A stretch of DNA of 64,000 bases from Bedellia somnulentella (GCA_963576735.1 OY755184.1:7688001-7752000); one strand, 5' to 3'. Shown: positions 20,361-32,154, counted from the first letter of the stretch. Notes: generated by a model from the letters alone, not told the origin. Made by a program: numbers and translations.

Positions 20361-21380
20361 ATCTCAACACTCTTTCACTAGCTTACTCTTTAAGTTAAGT
20401 GTGCGTAAAGAAATTTCCTCTGTCTCTAAACACGTAGGAGAAGATTTCAGGAAATGCTGAAGAGATATGGTATATCTGCAAACAACAATCAATCTTCACT
20501 TACAAGAAATCTGTAGAGGGGCCAATTCTCTACATTACATATATTTCCAAAATAACTATCAGGGGTGATAATGATAAGTGATCGATACTGATGCCAAAAA
20601 TGCAATCAGTAAATTTTTGTCTGTCTGTCTGTCGGTTTGTATGTTCCATATGGAAACAAAAACTACTCGACAGATTTTAACGAAACTTGGCACAATTATT
20701 CTTCATACTCCTGGGCAGGTTATAGTATACTTTTCATCAGAGTAGTGAAGGGGAATTTTGGGAAATTTTGGGAAAACGAGGAAAGTCACTCCATTTTTAA
20801 AGCTTCCATCGCGTGTGCAGCCTAAAAGGTTAAAGTTACATACAAATCAAGTATGACGAAAATATTCTTCATAATATTGTCTAAAAAAAATCTGCAATAG
20901 CATGTGTCTATCTTTTATGGTTGACTCACAATAACACTTGTAACTCCTGATAGCTTAGCAGTTCCGAGCATTTATATTTGTTGAATCTTACGTTTATAAT
21001 ACTCTCACTCATCCCTAATATAAAAAAGTTAACATTATAACCTATTCAATAAAAAAAGAATCATAGAAATCGGTAGAGAAACAGCTAATTTATACATGAA
21101 ATAAGCACACGCGCCCGTGACCAAAACCAAATCCTTATTAATTTACATATTACATACTAGATGGCGCCAGTAGTTGTATCCTACATATCGTGGTATGATT
21201 TCTTTGTTAGGTTGTTATTTGAAAATTTGCTTGGTAACGGAAACACAGAACCGTTCATTAAAGTGCATTCAAAGTCACAAAGCTATAGCTACACTGTTCA
21301 GGAGTGCTAATAATTGCAATCATAGTGCTAAATGTCACAAAGCTTGAGCAGTTATTGAAGAAACCCCAGATACTTAAAAA

Positions 21381-24300
21381 TGCTGTGTAGTGTCGGCATA
21401 GAATAGCACTACCCCATTTCTTCCCGTGGGTGTTTCGTAGGAGTCGACTAAGGGAACAGGGCTTCTACCATCTTCGCCCTTAAACCAATCCAAGGTCTGC
21501 CGTGCCGAAGGATGCGTGGCCAGGGGTGAGCCTGGTCGCTAGCGTGACTCCGGGTACTAAATAACCTTACCTAGTCATGCGGGGCTCTGGCTAGATGGAC
21601 AGTTTATTTCCCTTGCTTATCGTGGGGCCAAAATGTGTGCAACTAAAAATAAACACGGAGGCGGCGATGCAGCTCGCCACTCATCACGCCGTGGTTCCTC
21701 GCGGGGCGAAATGTGGGCTGGAGAGACCCGCTTCAGTACGTTGAATGTGTGCGGAGGGATGCATGAAAAATTAGATGAAGTATGTATGATAATGGATGAA
21801 AGAAAAATAGATTTTCTGTGTGTGAATGAAACGAAGCGAAAGGAAAAAGAGGTTTCACAACTTGGCAACATTACAGCGATCTGGTCAGGCGTTGCTGACA
21901 GCGACAGGGCTTGCCAAGGCGTGGGACTTCTGATATCTGAAAGGATGGCTCAGTGTATGAAAGGTTACGAATGTGTGAGTCCAAGGCTCCTGTGGCTAAA
22001 GGTGAAAATAGGGCTTGTCCGGATGCGCATAATTTGTGTGTATGCTCCAGACATGTCTAAGTCACTTTCCGAGAGGGAGGAGTTTTGGAATTTGTTAGAT
22101 GATGTTGTGAATGGGTGTGATCAGAATGAGAGAATTGTAATATTAGGAGATTTTAATGGCTGGGTTGGTGTGTCACGCAACGGTTGTAAAAAGGTTTTAG
22201 GAAAGTATGGTGATCAAATGGTGAACGAAAATGGCGAGAAAGTTATTGAGGTATGTTTGGCGAGGAATCTTTGTGTTACAAATACGTTGTTTGAACACAA
22301 AGATATCCATATGTATACAAGACAGAGAGGAAACGAGAGAAGTATGATTGATTTTGTGATTGTTGATGAAAGGCTGAGAGCAAAGGTTGTTGACACCAGA
22401 GTCTATAGGGGCACGAATGTTGGCACAGATCACTTTCTTGTTATATCCCGAGTAAGAGGTCTGTGCACGCGTTGGCGTCATAGGGCCAAAGTGTCAACAA
22501 CGGATCTTGCGAGAATAAAAGTGGAGAAATTGCAAGATGATGAAAAGATCAGTGATGAATACGTGAAGAAATTGGATGATAGACTAAGTTGCGTGGAGAT
22601 GAGGGATGAAATGGAAATAGAAGAAGTATGGAATGTGCTCAAATCGACAATGGTTGAATATGCGACGGAAGTATGCGGATTGTGTAAAAGGTCAAATAGA
22701 CCACCAACAAGTTGGTGGGATAAGAGTGTGAAAGAGGCAGTCGAAGATAAGAAGAAAGCTTGGTTAGATTTACTAGCGGTCAGAGCTAGTAAACGAATGG
22801 ATGCGAGAGTAACAGATGATGTAGTGAAAAATAGTGAAGATGAATATAAGAGAGTCAAGAATGAGGTTAAGAAGAAAATAGAAAAGAAAAAGCGTGATCT
22901 GATAGAATGGTGTGAGAGGAAACTCTCTGATAATTTCCGGAATAACCAAAAGTTGTTCTGGAAATATGTCCGGAAAGAAAAGGGAGTTTCCCAAAACACG
23001 AGAGTGAATGTAGTGAAAGATGATCAGGGTGAATTGGCGACGGATGAAAGTAGCATGAAACGAGTATGGAAGAACTATTTTGAGGGACTCTTTGAAAAAG
23101 AGGATGCATCCGTTTCTTCGCCAATCGGCAGTAATGTTGATTGGAACGATGCGATGGGTGCCTTTAGTGAAAGTGAGATCAGTATGGAAGAAATAATGAA
23201 AGCAATGAAGAGTATGAAAATAGGGAAGGCGGCAGGGTATGATAGGATAACTATCGAAATGCTGAGGGCTGGTAAAGGGTTGGTGGCTTCTTGGTTGTAC
23301 TTCCTTTTCCAAAAGTGCTGGTCGAGTGGCAAAGTACCACAAGACTGGTGCAAGGCGGTGATTGTGCCCCTGTATAAAGGAAAAGGGTCACGCCAGGAGG
23401 CTAAAAACTACCGCGGCATTAGCCTACTCAGCATTGTCGGTAAATTGTATGCAAAGGTATTGATTGAAAGAGTGATGAATGAAACTGATGAGAAAATATG
23501 GGATGTGCAAGCAGGATTTAGGAAAGGAATGGGATGTATGGATCAAATCTTCTCTCTAAGGAGCATCACCGAAAAGTTCTTAGCTAAGAACCAAAAGGTG
23601 TATTGCTCCTTCATTGATTTAGAGAAGGCGTATGATAGGGTGGTAAGAAAGGGTTTATGGGAGGTGTTATCCAAGTTCGGTCTGGGGAGTCAACTTATAC
23701 GTGCATTGGTATCACTCTATGAGGATTCTAGTGCATGTGTAAAAGTAAACGGGGAAAACACTGACTGGTTCGGAATCTCTAGGGGTATCCGACAGGGAAG
23801 TGTAGCTTCTCCGTGGCTCTTCAATTTGTTCATGGATGACAGAGTTGCGTGAAAGTGATTATGGACTAAGAATGGGTGGATTCATCATTAAATGCCTCTT
23901 GTATGCTGACGATCAAGTGCTACTTGCATCATCGGCAGAAGAGTTGCATGAGGGAATGAGGGTGAATGTGGATAAGACCAAAACGATGGTTTTTGAGAGA
24001 CAGGAAGATGTGACAGAATGCGTGATTGCGATTGATGGTAAGGATGTGGAACAGGTGAAGGAGTTTGTATATCTGGGAAGTTTGTTTACAAGGGATGGAA
24101 AATGTGATGAAGATATTGAGAGAAGAGTGAAAAAGGGTAATGCGATTAATGGAGCATTGGATAGTCTAATGTCTAGTCAATCGGTGTCCGAAAGGGCCCG
24201 AATGGCTGTGCATGATGCCGTTCTTGTTCCTACGCTTATGTATGGCAGTGAATGTTGGGTGTGGCAGAAGAAGCATGAAAGCAGAGTGAATGCAGTAGAA

Positions 24301-24710
24301 ATGAGGTCCCTCAGAAAAGTTTGTAATGTAAGGTTATGTGATCGTGTGAGGAACGATGTGATTCGTGAAAGGTGTGGTATAAAAGATGATATTGTAAGTA
24401 AGATAGAAAAAGGAATGTTGAGATGGTTTGGGCACATCGAGAGGATGGATGATAGGAAATTGGTAAAAGGTATCTTTAGAGCTAATGTGGAAGGTAATGT
24501 TAGTAGAGGACGGCCACGAAAGACACACTTGGACCAAATTGAAAGTGTGCTCAAAAAGGCAGGCGTCCGAAGTATGAAGAATAAAAGAGCATGTATGAAA
24601 AGATTGATGAATGTAGACGAAGCAAGAGAGGTTTGCCAGGATCGTACAAAGTGGCGATCGATAGTCTCTGCCTACCCCAATGGGAATTAACGGCGTGAGT
24701 ATATGTATGT
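21381..24710 (+). mobile_element. RTE-clade LINE, full length
   Basis: 3330 bases bounded by an 11-base duplication atacttaaaaa (21370-21380 and 24711-24721). The 5' end is 'tgctgtgtagtgtcggcata', the 3' end 'gcgtgagtatatgtatgt'. The 5' UTR is ~250 bases and the 3' UTR only about 20 bases with a tetranucleotide tail, as RTE elements have. Its first ~75 bases and last ~45 bases correspond to the head and tail of the TATG short elements. The coding region has one 8-base deletion and an in-frame deletion, so this copy is dead but recent. Confidence 0.92.
21633..24690 (+). pseudogene. RTE endonuclease-reverse transcriptase, frameshifted
   Basis: The first frame (21633-23852) holds an APE-type endonuclease at residues ~33-275: FSTLNV, catalytic Glu in VNETK (64-68), GVGLLIS, VYAP, GDFNGW (172-177), MIDFVI and TDHFLV (265-270). 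A coiled basic linker follows, then reverse transcriptase motifs VPLYKGKG, NYRGISLL, QAGFRKGMGC, FIDLEKAYDRV (~660) and RQGSVASPWLFNLFMDD. An 8-base deletion after ATGGATGAC (about 23844) shifts the frame; the rest continues at 23836-24690 with LLYADDQVLLA (YADD 23902-23913) and the RTE-type tail RWFGHIERM ... RTKWRSIVSAYPNGN. Comparison with 45998-48073 also shows an in-frame loss of ~12 residues after EELHE. Start choice is uncertain: the Met at 21633 is the first in frame. Confidence 0.92.
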
Positions 24711-24771
24711 ATACTTAAAAAAACAACGCTACCCGTGCGAAGCTGGGCCGATCCACTAGTAAATCAATATA

Positions 24772-24992
24772 TGCCAACTATCCCATTTATTTCCACGGAT
24801 GTAGCACGAAGGGACTAAGGTTATTGGGATTTTAAAGTGATTGTTGGGGGAAGTGGCTGAAGACCCATCACCAACCATCATTTATTTTACAATATTTACC
24901 CCACTCAACTTCCAATAGTGGCTGAGGTGTTTCTAATTCAGAAGCTGTAGCTACCTACTATTTTGAATAAGTAGCTGTGACTATATAAATGT
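24772..24992 (+). mobile_element. TATG element, degraded
   Basis: 'cccatttatttccacggatg', 'ggaagtggctgaagacccat', 'caccaac' and 'actcaacttccaatagtggc' are in family order; the tail is altered. From 24995 to 25397 nothing is recognised. Confidence 0.65.
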
Positions 24993-25410
24993 ATAAGGGT
25001 TCATGACTCCTTTATTTGGGACCGAGATCTTTGAAGTTGAGAGACCAAGCTGGTTGGGAGCGTACCTAATCGCCGTTCGCCGTCAAATTATAACCAGAAG
25101 TAGGAAAGAGGCGGAAATTCGTGACATGTGTGGTTTAAAAGTACTTTCAAAATAAATGTTTTCTCTTGAACAAAAAGTTCCCCGAAACAGTGCCACGAAC
25201 ATTAAGGAGTTGTAGTTCTTCAAGCAGAAAATTACACTGACTTCAAATACGCTCCTTTTTGATTAAATACGAAATGAAGATACACTTCCCACTTCTTTGT
25301 AAAATATTCGTAAACGTAAACGTACGCATTTATTATGTTACTAGGTATCCTATTAAATATTTGTTACATACAAGGTAATGCTATCTTCAAAATTAACAAG
25401 AAGTTGTCAA

Positions 25411-25796
25411 AGTATTTTCTAAGGGCCAGTTTTTTGATCCGTGGTTAACTCAACAATTTGTTAAATATCGTAACTATTAGTTAGATATCAGCAAAATGCA
25501 TTTTTTGACCCGTGGTTAGAGTAACTAATGGTCAAATATCGAACCAAAATGGATTTACGATTTAACTACTGGTTAGTCATTTAACTATAGTCAATGTAAC
25601 AAATGGTTATATTTTTAACTCCGGATCAAAAAACTGGCCCTTAGACTTTCACGATTGCACATTATAATTAAAACAACTATTGATTTTCGGATATTTTAAT
25701 CGCGTGTTTTTACATGGTTTTTTAAAGCCCGACGTTTAAAAACCATGTAACAACACGCGATTAAAATATCCGAAAATCAATAGTTATTTTAATTAT
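25411..25796 (-). mobile_element. Penelope-like element relic, terminal repeats only
   Basis: Two inverted terminal repeats ('atccgaaaatcaatag' and reverse complement) joined near 25730 by a short 'agcccgacgttt' centre, with no coding part. The 13-base duplication aagaagttgtcaa lies at 25398-25410 and 25797-25809. A 220-base MITE sits near its left end. Same family as 3180-4220. Strand is by analogy. Confidence 0.82.
25422..25641. mobile_element. MITE with TA target duplication, nested in the Penelope relic
   Basis: Ends AGGGCCAGTTTTTTGATCCG / CGGATCAAAAAACTGGCCCT are inverted repeats over ~27 bases with two mismatches. TA flanks both sides. The other Penelope copy has the empty site (ttttctaagattttcacg at 3180-3198), which proves the boundaries. 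220 bases, no frame, several 'ggtta' sub-repeats inside. Probably driven by a Tc1/mariner-type or related transposase. Confidence 0.9.
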
Positions 25797-26468
25797 AAGA
25801 AGTTGTCAACTCTATTGTTTTGATTTTTATTTATAATGTAAGCATTGATAGTCATATAAACATAATCAAGTTCATGAACCCCTACACAAAATATCGGATA
25901 GTATCCCATTGATTGATGTACGTAATAATTTGTGGAAGCTCTGACAAAAAACACTGAAAAGTTATGTTAGTAGTAAAGTTATATAGCTTTATAGGTCAAA
26001 ATTCATCCCTAAAGTTGTAATAAGAATATACGTTTTCTATTTAATTTTTTTAATAATCTTTTTAGATGAGATGCACAAAGAAATCCCTAAAAGGGTGATA
26101 TGGCAGGGGGCGGGAACATGGATTAAAACTATATTCGAGATTGGTATATAGGGTCCAAATTATATTAAAGTTTCTATTAGACACACTGATTTTTAGACAA
26201 GTTTATCTAATATTCTTTCAGTGGGTGTCTTCCGAGACGATTATGGGATTTAGGGTAACTTGATTTTTGACTTTTAATTTAGGAGCGATATGGCTGGAAA
26301 ATCATCATCAGAATAAATTATATTTTACTAACTTTTACCGACTCTTCATTTAGAAATGAATGAGAAATTGTTGATTCTAAGCGAAATTAACTTTGAGATA
26401 TAGCGTTGCATATGCGTATCTCTAGGTGAAATAGTGTTTCGGTGTTTCGCAAACTGGATCCAATAAAT

Positions 26469-26682
26469 AAAGGATTAATAAAAGAAAGAAAAATTTCGAC
26501 ACCGGCGGGGATCGAACCCGCGACCTCGGGTGTACGCCCCCGTCGCTCTGCCAATTGAGCTACAGTGTCAATGGCTTCCAGTGCAAAATTCTTCTATCCT
26601 AAATTTATTAATCCTTTAGTAATAATAATTTATTAGTAATAATCCCCACATGAGGTTTTCATGAACAAAAATATTCAAATTA
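26469..26682 (+). mobile_element. Antisense-tRNA retroposon, complete copy
   Basis: Flanked by a perfect 14-base duplication, tggatccaataaat (26455-26468 and 26683-26696). On the plus strand the order is: 'aaaggattaataaaagaaag'; the reverse complement of a tRNA-like sequence (26500-26572); 'ttagtaataatccccacatg'; 'aggttttcatgaacaaaaat'. The tRNA-like part has a perfect T arm and an intact D arm but an 8-base anticodon loop. The plus direction is the retroposition direction, because a 5'-truncated copy at 55516-55559 ends in an A-run after this 3' end. No coding sequence. Confidence 0.82.
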
Positions 26683-26792
26683 TGGATCCAATAAATGCTG
26701 TCTACGCAGACGTAGTCGCAGGCTCAAAGCTAGTATATGTATATAACCAAGACTAAGAAACAAACATTGAGATCCGTAATATATTTTTTCTA

Positions 26793-26880
26793 CTAAACTG
26801 AGATAGAACCAGCAACCTGTTGATCTAGATGCTCTCGTCAACGCCAGTGTCTTAACTCTTATACCTCTTTGTTAACATAC
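26793..26880 (-). repeat. Possible tRNA-like SINE remnant
   Basis: On the minus strand 'agttaagacactggcgttga' and 'ggttgctggttctatctc' resemble A and B boxes of a different tRNA-related SINE. Weak. From 26885 to 27782 nothing else is recognised. Confidence 0.3.
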
Positions 26881-27782
26881 TTTGCAAAGATAAATGCAAC
26901 GAATGTTTCACAAATTACTGGATATTCATCTTTTTCAAATTAGTATTACCCAAGATTATAGGGTTCATTTATTTGGCTTTTACAATAATGCATTCATTTC
27001 ATATGTAAGTAATAGCAAACAGGGCTATGAGACTCAGCTTACTTCTACGTTTTTGTTATAAAAAGGGGAGATGGCTTTATCTAAGTAATCCGACATCAAA
27101 TGTATGCGATCACGTGGGACCGTATTATAACAAAAAAGCTTTTAAATAACATAATCTTTTTGTTTTCGTCACAAGTCGGGCACAGGCGGACGCACAGATG
27201 GACTTTATTATTATACAGGTGATTTCGTCTTTGAATTGACCTTCATATTAATGGAAATTCAGTTTGTTGTGTAGTTCAGTTGTTCCGTGGTTTCTTAATG
27301 AATAAAAAAGGATAATAAATTAACATAAATGTCTTAGTAAAGCCCATTTTTCATGTTGAGTGATTATTATTATTCAGCACATGTTCATTTAAATGTCTTA
27401 TAACTAACGCAAGCAATTAAAACTTGCCCTGAAATATAGTGCTTTAAGTTGTTGGATTTTGAAACAAATCTTTTAAGTCTACCAAAACTTTAACCTAGAC
27501 TTTAATCTAGACTAAGTAAGGATTTACTCAGCTCAAGATTTGCATATAACAATTACGAGTATTATCTGCGATGTAAATCGCCGAGATCATGCGGTTTGCA
27601 AGTAAAACAAGGGGCCCAACTTCCATTGCAAGGTTTACAATAACATCACTCAGAATAACTTACGTAACTGAAAATAATATTAACGTCGTAGATGATAAAC
27701 GGAGGGTAGAGGGTTTTTTTATATGAATTGTGTCATCTGTAGTCTTCAAAGTATTTATTATAAAATATCAAGAGCGTTAGAA

Positions 27783-27872
27783 AGAGAAATTTCTCAGCCA
27801 TTTTTAGAATCTTCATACCGAAGCTCTACCCCATCGTGAGGTATATAGCCGTGAGTATAGGTATGTATGTAT
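27783..27872 (+). mobile_element. TATG element, 5'-truncated
   Basis: Only the last ~90 bases: 'gaaatttctcagccattttt', 'gctctaccccatcgtgagg' and 'agccgtgagtataggtatg'. From 27873 to 28375 no feature is seen. Confidence 0.7.
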
Positions 27873-28375
27873 TTTTCAAATTTCTGAAAAAGTATAGCCT
27901 AAGCTTTTAAGAGAAAGACCGAATAATCAATTTAAATTTCTCGACAGTTTAAACAAATTATAGATAAAATTGTCTAGTTGTGTAGTTGGATTGTTCTGTT
28001 GCCATTTAACAAAGTATAGAGTTAATGGAACCAAACACCAATATATGGAAAGAGCTACAAATTTAATGAGTAATCTGTAATGTTTTGTGTTTCCATGGTC
28101 ACCGCCAGCACCTTCAAAATGGGACTTGATGCTGTGCCTTGTTTGGGAAACAAAATAATTCATTTTATAATTAAGTGAACCGTGCTTTCTTGGTATATGT
28201 CAAGGTAGTTGTATAATTTTTCGAGGTTTGTCAAAAAAATAGTGGTTACTTTTACTTTTCTTGTATTGTAATCGTCATGAGAAGGATTTTATACACATTT
28301 ATTTAACTAGTGTTACGTTTAAACTAAGCATTAAACTAAGAACAAATCAATTTAATTTGGTTTCTGTATGTATAA

Positions 28376-28504
28376 GGATGACTTGGTAAAAGTGACAGGA
28401 TGCCGATGGAAGAGGGCAGCACAGGAACGGTCGTTGTGGAAATCTTTGGAGGAGGCCTATGATGCCTAGCAGTGGATGTGTTTTGGCGGCTGATGATGAT
28501 AATG
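28376..28504 (+). mobile_element. Second RTE-type LINE family, 3' end
   Basis: Reads KDDLVKVTGCRWKRAAQERS ... LWKSLEEAYDA, stop, QWMCFGG, then (gat)n. This C-terminus and the (GAT)n tail are typical of another insect RTE-like LINE. The in-frame TAG and heavy 5' truncation make it dead. A further remnant of the family is at 52536-52615. The 99-codon frame starting at 28472 is not a gene. Confidence 0.78.
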
Positions 28505-28978
28505 TGGAACTATATATTAATTAATATTTATGCCACAAGCAGCTACTGTACTTTCATTTGGATTAACTTGATCGCTATGTGGGATATTTTCTTCCTTTCT
28601 TTTTCTTTCTATGCAATTTTGTGTATATGTACAAAATGGGTAGATAGAAGAAAAGCGATGAGTGACATTTCATGTGTAGATTCAATGCAGATGGTAAACT
28701 CTACGCCACGGCACACATTAGATCAAGCAGAAGATGTGCTAAATAATAATACGTATTTATGTACAGAATAATCGAAAGATAATGATTATGTCCGAAAACA
28801 CATAATTCTATGAAACTGGTAAAGTTGACCTTGCAAAGTTGTTCCTTAATTTGCGGCGCTGAAACGTGACTGAAAGCTCAAATGCCACGTGATGTTACGT
28901 TCACGTACGTGAAGTTTTGAACTGCTATTCATATTATTGTAGCAAATTAAAGATAGGTTGTCTTTTTATTAATTCATA

Positions 28979-30565
28979 GGATGATTTGATGTTTAGGTTT
29001 TTTGGGAAAACCTAGGGATTTTGCAAAAACACGGACAATTAGACAACGGTGATAATATGTTTTAATATTACTAGGCTTTTTTTGTAAAAATACTAGTTGT
29101 TTTAGTAAGAATTAAGATTGTACTTCTTTAATGCTGATTGGCTGATTTCTGATTGCTCGCCTATTCAAATTCTGATTGGGTCGTCATTGCAGTATTGAAA
29201 TATTATAGCTAGAGTTATAAAGGGTAAGAAATTAGTTTTTATACTCAGGAACTATATTTGCGTGCGTATATTATATATATTTGCACATAATGCGCGAAAA
29301 CAACAAAATGGCGTCTGTCTCAGCGTTGTCGTTGTGAGTTTTACTTTTACCTCACAATACTGATTTTCAGTCAGCGCCAGACTTGTAGTGACCTTAAATG
29401 AATTTAAATCAATAATTATACAATAAATGTTTATAAAATCAGTTATAAAGTAAGCCAATAACAAGTATTCGCAAATAAAATAAAATAAAATTATACATAG
29501 GGATACTAATTTCAACGATATATTTAATGTTATATAATACACATATAAATGACACCCAAGACTTGGAAACAATAATTAATGCTCATTACATAAATGTTGC
29601 TCGCAGCGAGGATCTCACCTATCATCTCAGCCACGGACATCGTCAATGTAGGGTAGGAAAAGTAAAGTAAGTACGTCTTTAAATTGTAGTATTAAGGTAA
29701 TATAGCTAGAATTATAATGGAAAAAGACAATACTATTTTCATACTTAGGAACTTTAAACAAATGATCATTAAAAATATCGAAGAAAACACAATCACAACA
29801 AAACAACAGCCGATCTTCGTCGACAGTGAATTTGACATTTAAAACAACATGTCGACAACCAATCATAGATGACGTGTTTATGGGGCACTGCAATCGACCA
29901 ATTAGTATTCAGTATTCATAAAAACTGACATTTGTTATCAAGATCATACTAAACCAACTAGTTTTTTTACAAAAATCTAGTAAGTTTAAAAAATATTATC
30001 ACCTTTGTGTAATTATCCGTTTTAGATATATTCGGCGCGGCGGCGTGAATATATGAATGTATGTATTGTATGTATGTATCTGTGGTTATAGCAAGCAAAG
30101 GTCGAACTCGTACCCCAATCTCCGAGGCCAGAAAAGTTTCATTCATGTTACTGCCCCACGGCCACTGTTACTTAAAAAACTGGCTGCAACTTTTTGATAC
30201 TAGAAGCGAATAAGGAGTCTTTACTGTTTTGAAACTACTCTTACGGCGCACAGTGTCGCGACTTCATAGAACGTTTTATCATAAATCAGATTTTATATGT
30301 AAGTAATGTTTATATAAATTTTAATAAAGGTAAAGATAAAATTATAAAACATATCATGTATTTTCAGGACGTATACTTCGTTTTGGTTTTTGATTTTTTT
30401 TATATTTGACCTCCGATAATTTCTAGGCACTCATAGAAAAAAGGCTAGCAGTTTATTACAAATTATTCTTAATAAATTGTAAAGAGTCTTCCACTCCATA
30501 TAAACGCCATATTTCTAAACATTATACCTAGTATTTTTGCAAAAAACCTAAACATCAAATCATCC
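28979..30565. mobile_element. DNA transposon with long terminal inverted repeats
   Basis: Ends GGATGATTTGATGTTTAGGT and its reverse complement match for 26 bases, flanked by TA (28977-28978, 30566-30567). A second inverted block, 29041-29100 with 29945-30015, continues the repeat but lies inward on the right because an RTE tail and other DNA intervene. A ~50-base direct repeat ('tagctagagttataa...' and 'tagctagaattataa...') lies at 29206-29252 and 29703-29752. Two minus-strand frames (29252-29572, 29627-29893) resemble nothing I know. Superfamily not assigned. Confidence 0.68.
30035..30083 (+). mobile_element. RTE/TATG-type tail remnant
   Basis: 'ggcgtgaatatatgaatgta' followed by (tatg)n. 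Only the tail of the RTE or TATG element, inside the right part of the TIR element. 30090-30520 has no other recognised feature. Confidence 0.55.
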
Positions 30566-30746
30566 TACGACATATACACGTTGGCGAGGATAAGTTACGC
30601 GTACATTTCTGGTGCTTTCTACCAATATGCATACTATGACTGACATGTAAAAGCTACTCGTACTTAAACACCGCCAAAGCACACCTGATCATGGTGAATT
30701 TTTGTGTTATTGCGAGTGACAAATATTTTCAAAGTATATTTTAATA

Positions 30747-31562
30747 CTAGTGGATCGTCCCAGCTCCGCACGGGTAGCGTTGTTTTTTTTAATATCTGAG
30801 GTTTCTTTCTTCAGTCACTGCTCAAGCATTGTGAAATTCAGCGCAATGTTTTCAATTTATTAAATTTATAGCACTCCCTAAACAATGTAGTTTGGTGATT
30901 TTGAATGCGCTTTAATGAACGGTTCAGTATTTCCGTTTAATAGCGAATTTTGGAATAAAACGCTATGAAGTATTTATAACAATATAAAAAATAAATCATT
31001 ACGTAATGTAGGATGCAACTACTGGCGCCATCTAGTATGTTATATGTAAATTAGTAAAGATTTGATTTTGGTCACGGGCGCGATGGCTTATTTTATGTAT
31101 AATTTCGGTGTTTCTCTACCGATTTCTATGATTCTTTTTTTATTGAATAGGTAATAATGTTACCTATTTAAATTAGGGATGAGTGAGAGGTTTACAAACG
31201 TAAGAGTAAACAAATATAATCAGAATGTTCCGAACTGCTAAGCTATCAGGAATTACACGTGTTATTGTGAGTCAACCGTAAAAGATAGACATAAACTGTT
31301 TAGGATTTTTTTTTAGATAATTTTATGAAGAATATTTCCGTCATACATGATTTCTATGTGAGTTTAACCATTAAGGCTGCACACCCGACGAAAGCTTACA
31401 AATGGAGTAACTTCTCCTGTTTTCCCATAATTTCCCAAAATTCCCCTTTACTACTCTGCTGGAAAGTATACAAAAACCTGCCCAGGAGTGTGAAGAATAA
31501 TTGTACCAAGTTTCGTTAAAATCCGTCGAGTAGTTTTTGTTTCCATAAGGAACATACAAACC

Positions 31563-31628
<66 letters not shown>

Positions 31629-31747
31629 AATTTTACTGATTGCATTTTTGGCATCAGTATCGATCCCTAATCACCCCCTGATAGTTATTTTGAAAATATA
31701 TTTCATGTACAGAATTGACCTCTCTACAGATTTATTATAAGTATAGA
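30747..31747 (-). mobile_element. Helitron-like non-autonomous element, copy 2, intact
   Basis: On the minus strand it starts TCTATACTTATAATAAATC after an A and ends ...CGATCCACTAG before a T, exactly 1001 bases; there are no inverted ends and no target duplication, all as expected of Helitrons. A GC hairpin lies just inside the 3' end. It contains a (GACA)16 array. Copy 1 is at 20508-24759. No Rep/helicase sequence, so it is non-autonomous. Confidence 0.75.
31563..31626. repeat. (GACA)16 microsatellite in the Helitron
   Basis: 64 uninterrupted bases. The other Helitron copy has only (TGTC)3-4 at the same position (20620-20634), so the array expanded in this copy. Confidence 0.97.
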
Positions 31748-32154
31748 TTTTGTATGCACCTTGCTTGATTCATTTTCTTCTCTATTCATTTATAAGGTAA
31801 GGTCTGTTTTGGCTAGTTTTCATTTAAGTATTATACTGTTACTTATAAATAAATTTCAGGACTGACCATTAAACTTGGCACCTATTTAGATCTCACTTCT
31901 TTTGTCGTTGAAGTCAACAACCAAGGCATATACCATGATATTGAACTTGGCTCTCCTTTCAAATTTAAGTTTTTAATTGTAACTACAACTGTAACAACTG
32001 TAACAGTAACTACTGTTGATGATGGCCGAGACCGAAGGCCTAACTTGGAGTTAAATTTGTAATGTCCTAAGTAAACGGAGACCAATATCATCGACAAACC
32101 AACAGCAAGTATGGATGCACTTTCATGAATAACAGAGTGACTTTAGGAAAATAA

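Larger units (their letters stand above)
20508..24759 (+). mobile_element. Helitron-like non-autonomous element, copy 1, split by a LINE
   Basis: 20508-21380 and 24711-24759 together correspond, in opposite orientation, to the uninterrupted element at 30747-31747. The 3' end is '...gggccgatccaCTAG' followed by T, with a small GC hairpin ('cccgtgcgaagctggg') just before, as in Helitrons (CTRR end, hairpin, insertion at AT). The 5' TC end is not clear in this copy. No Rep/helicase frame. The LINE entered after this element had settled. Confidence 0.72.

Noticed and set aside
22478..23353. Several long minus-strand frames opposite the RTE LINE
   Set aside because: They are antisense shadows of the LINE coding region; the sense strand has all reverse transcriptase motifs.
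28472..28771. 99-codon hydrophobic frame
   Set aside because: Begins in the tail of an RTE-type LINE and has low-complexity composition.
31451..31654. 67-codon minus-strand frame with repeated SVCL
   Set aside because: Encoded by the (GACA)n array.
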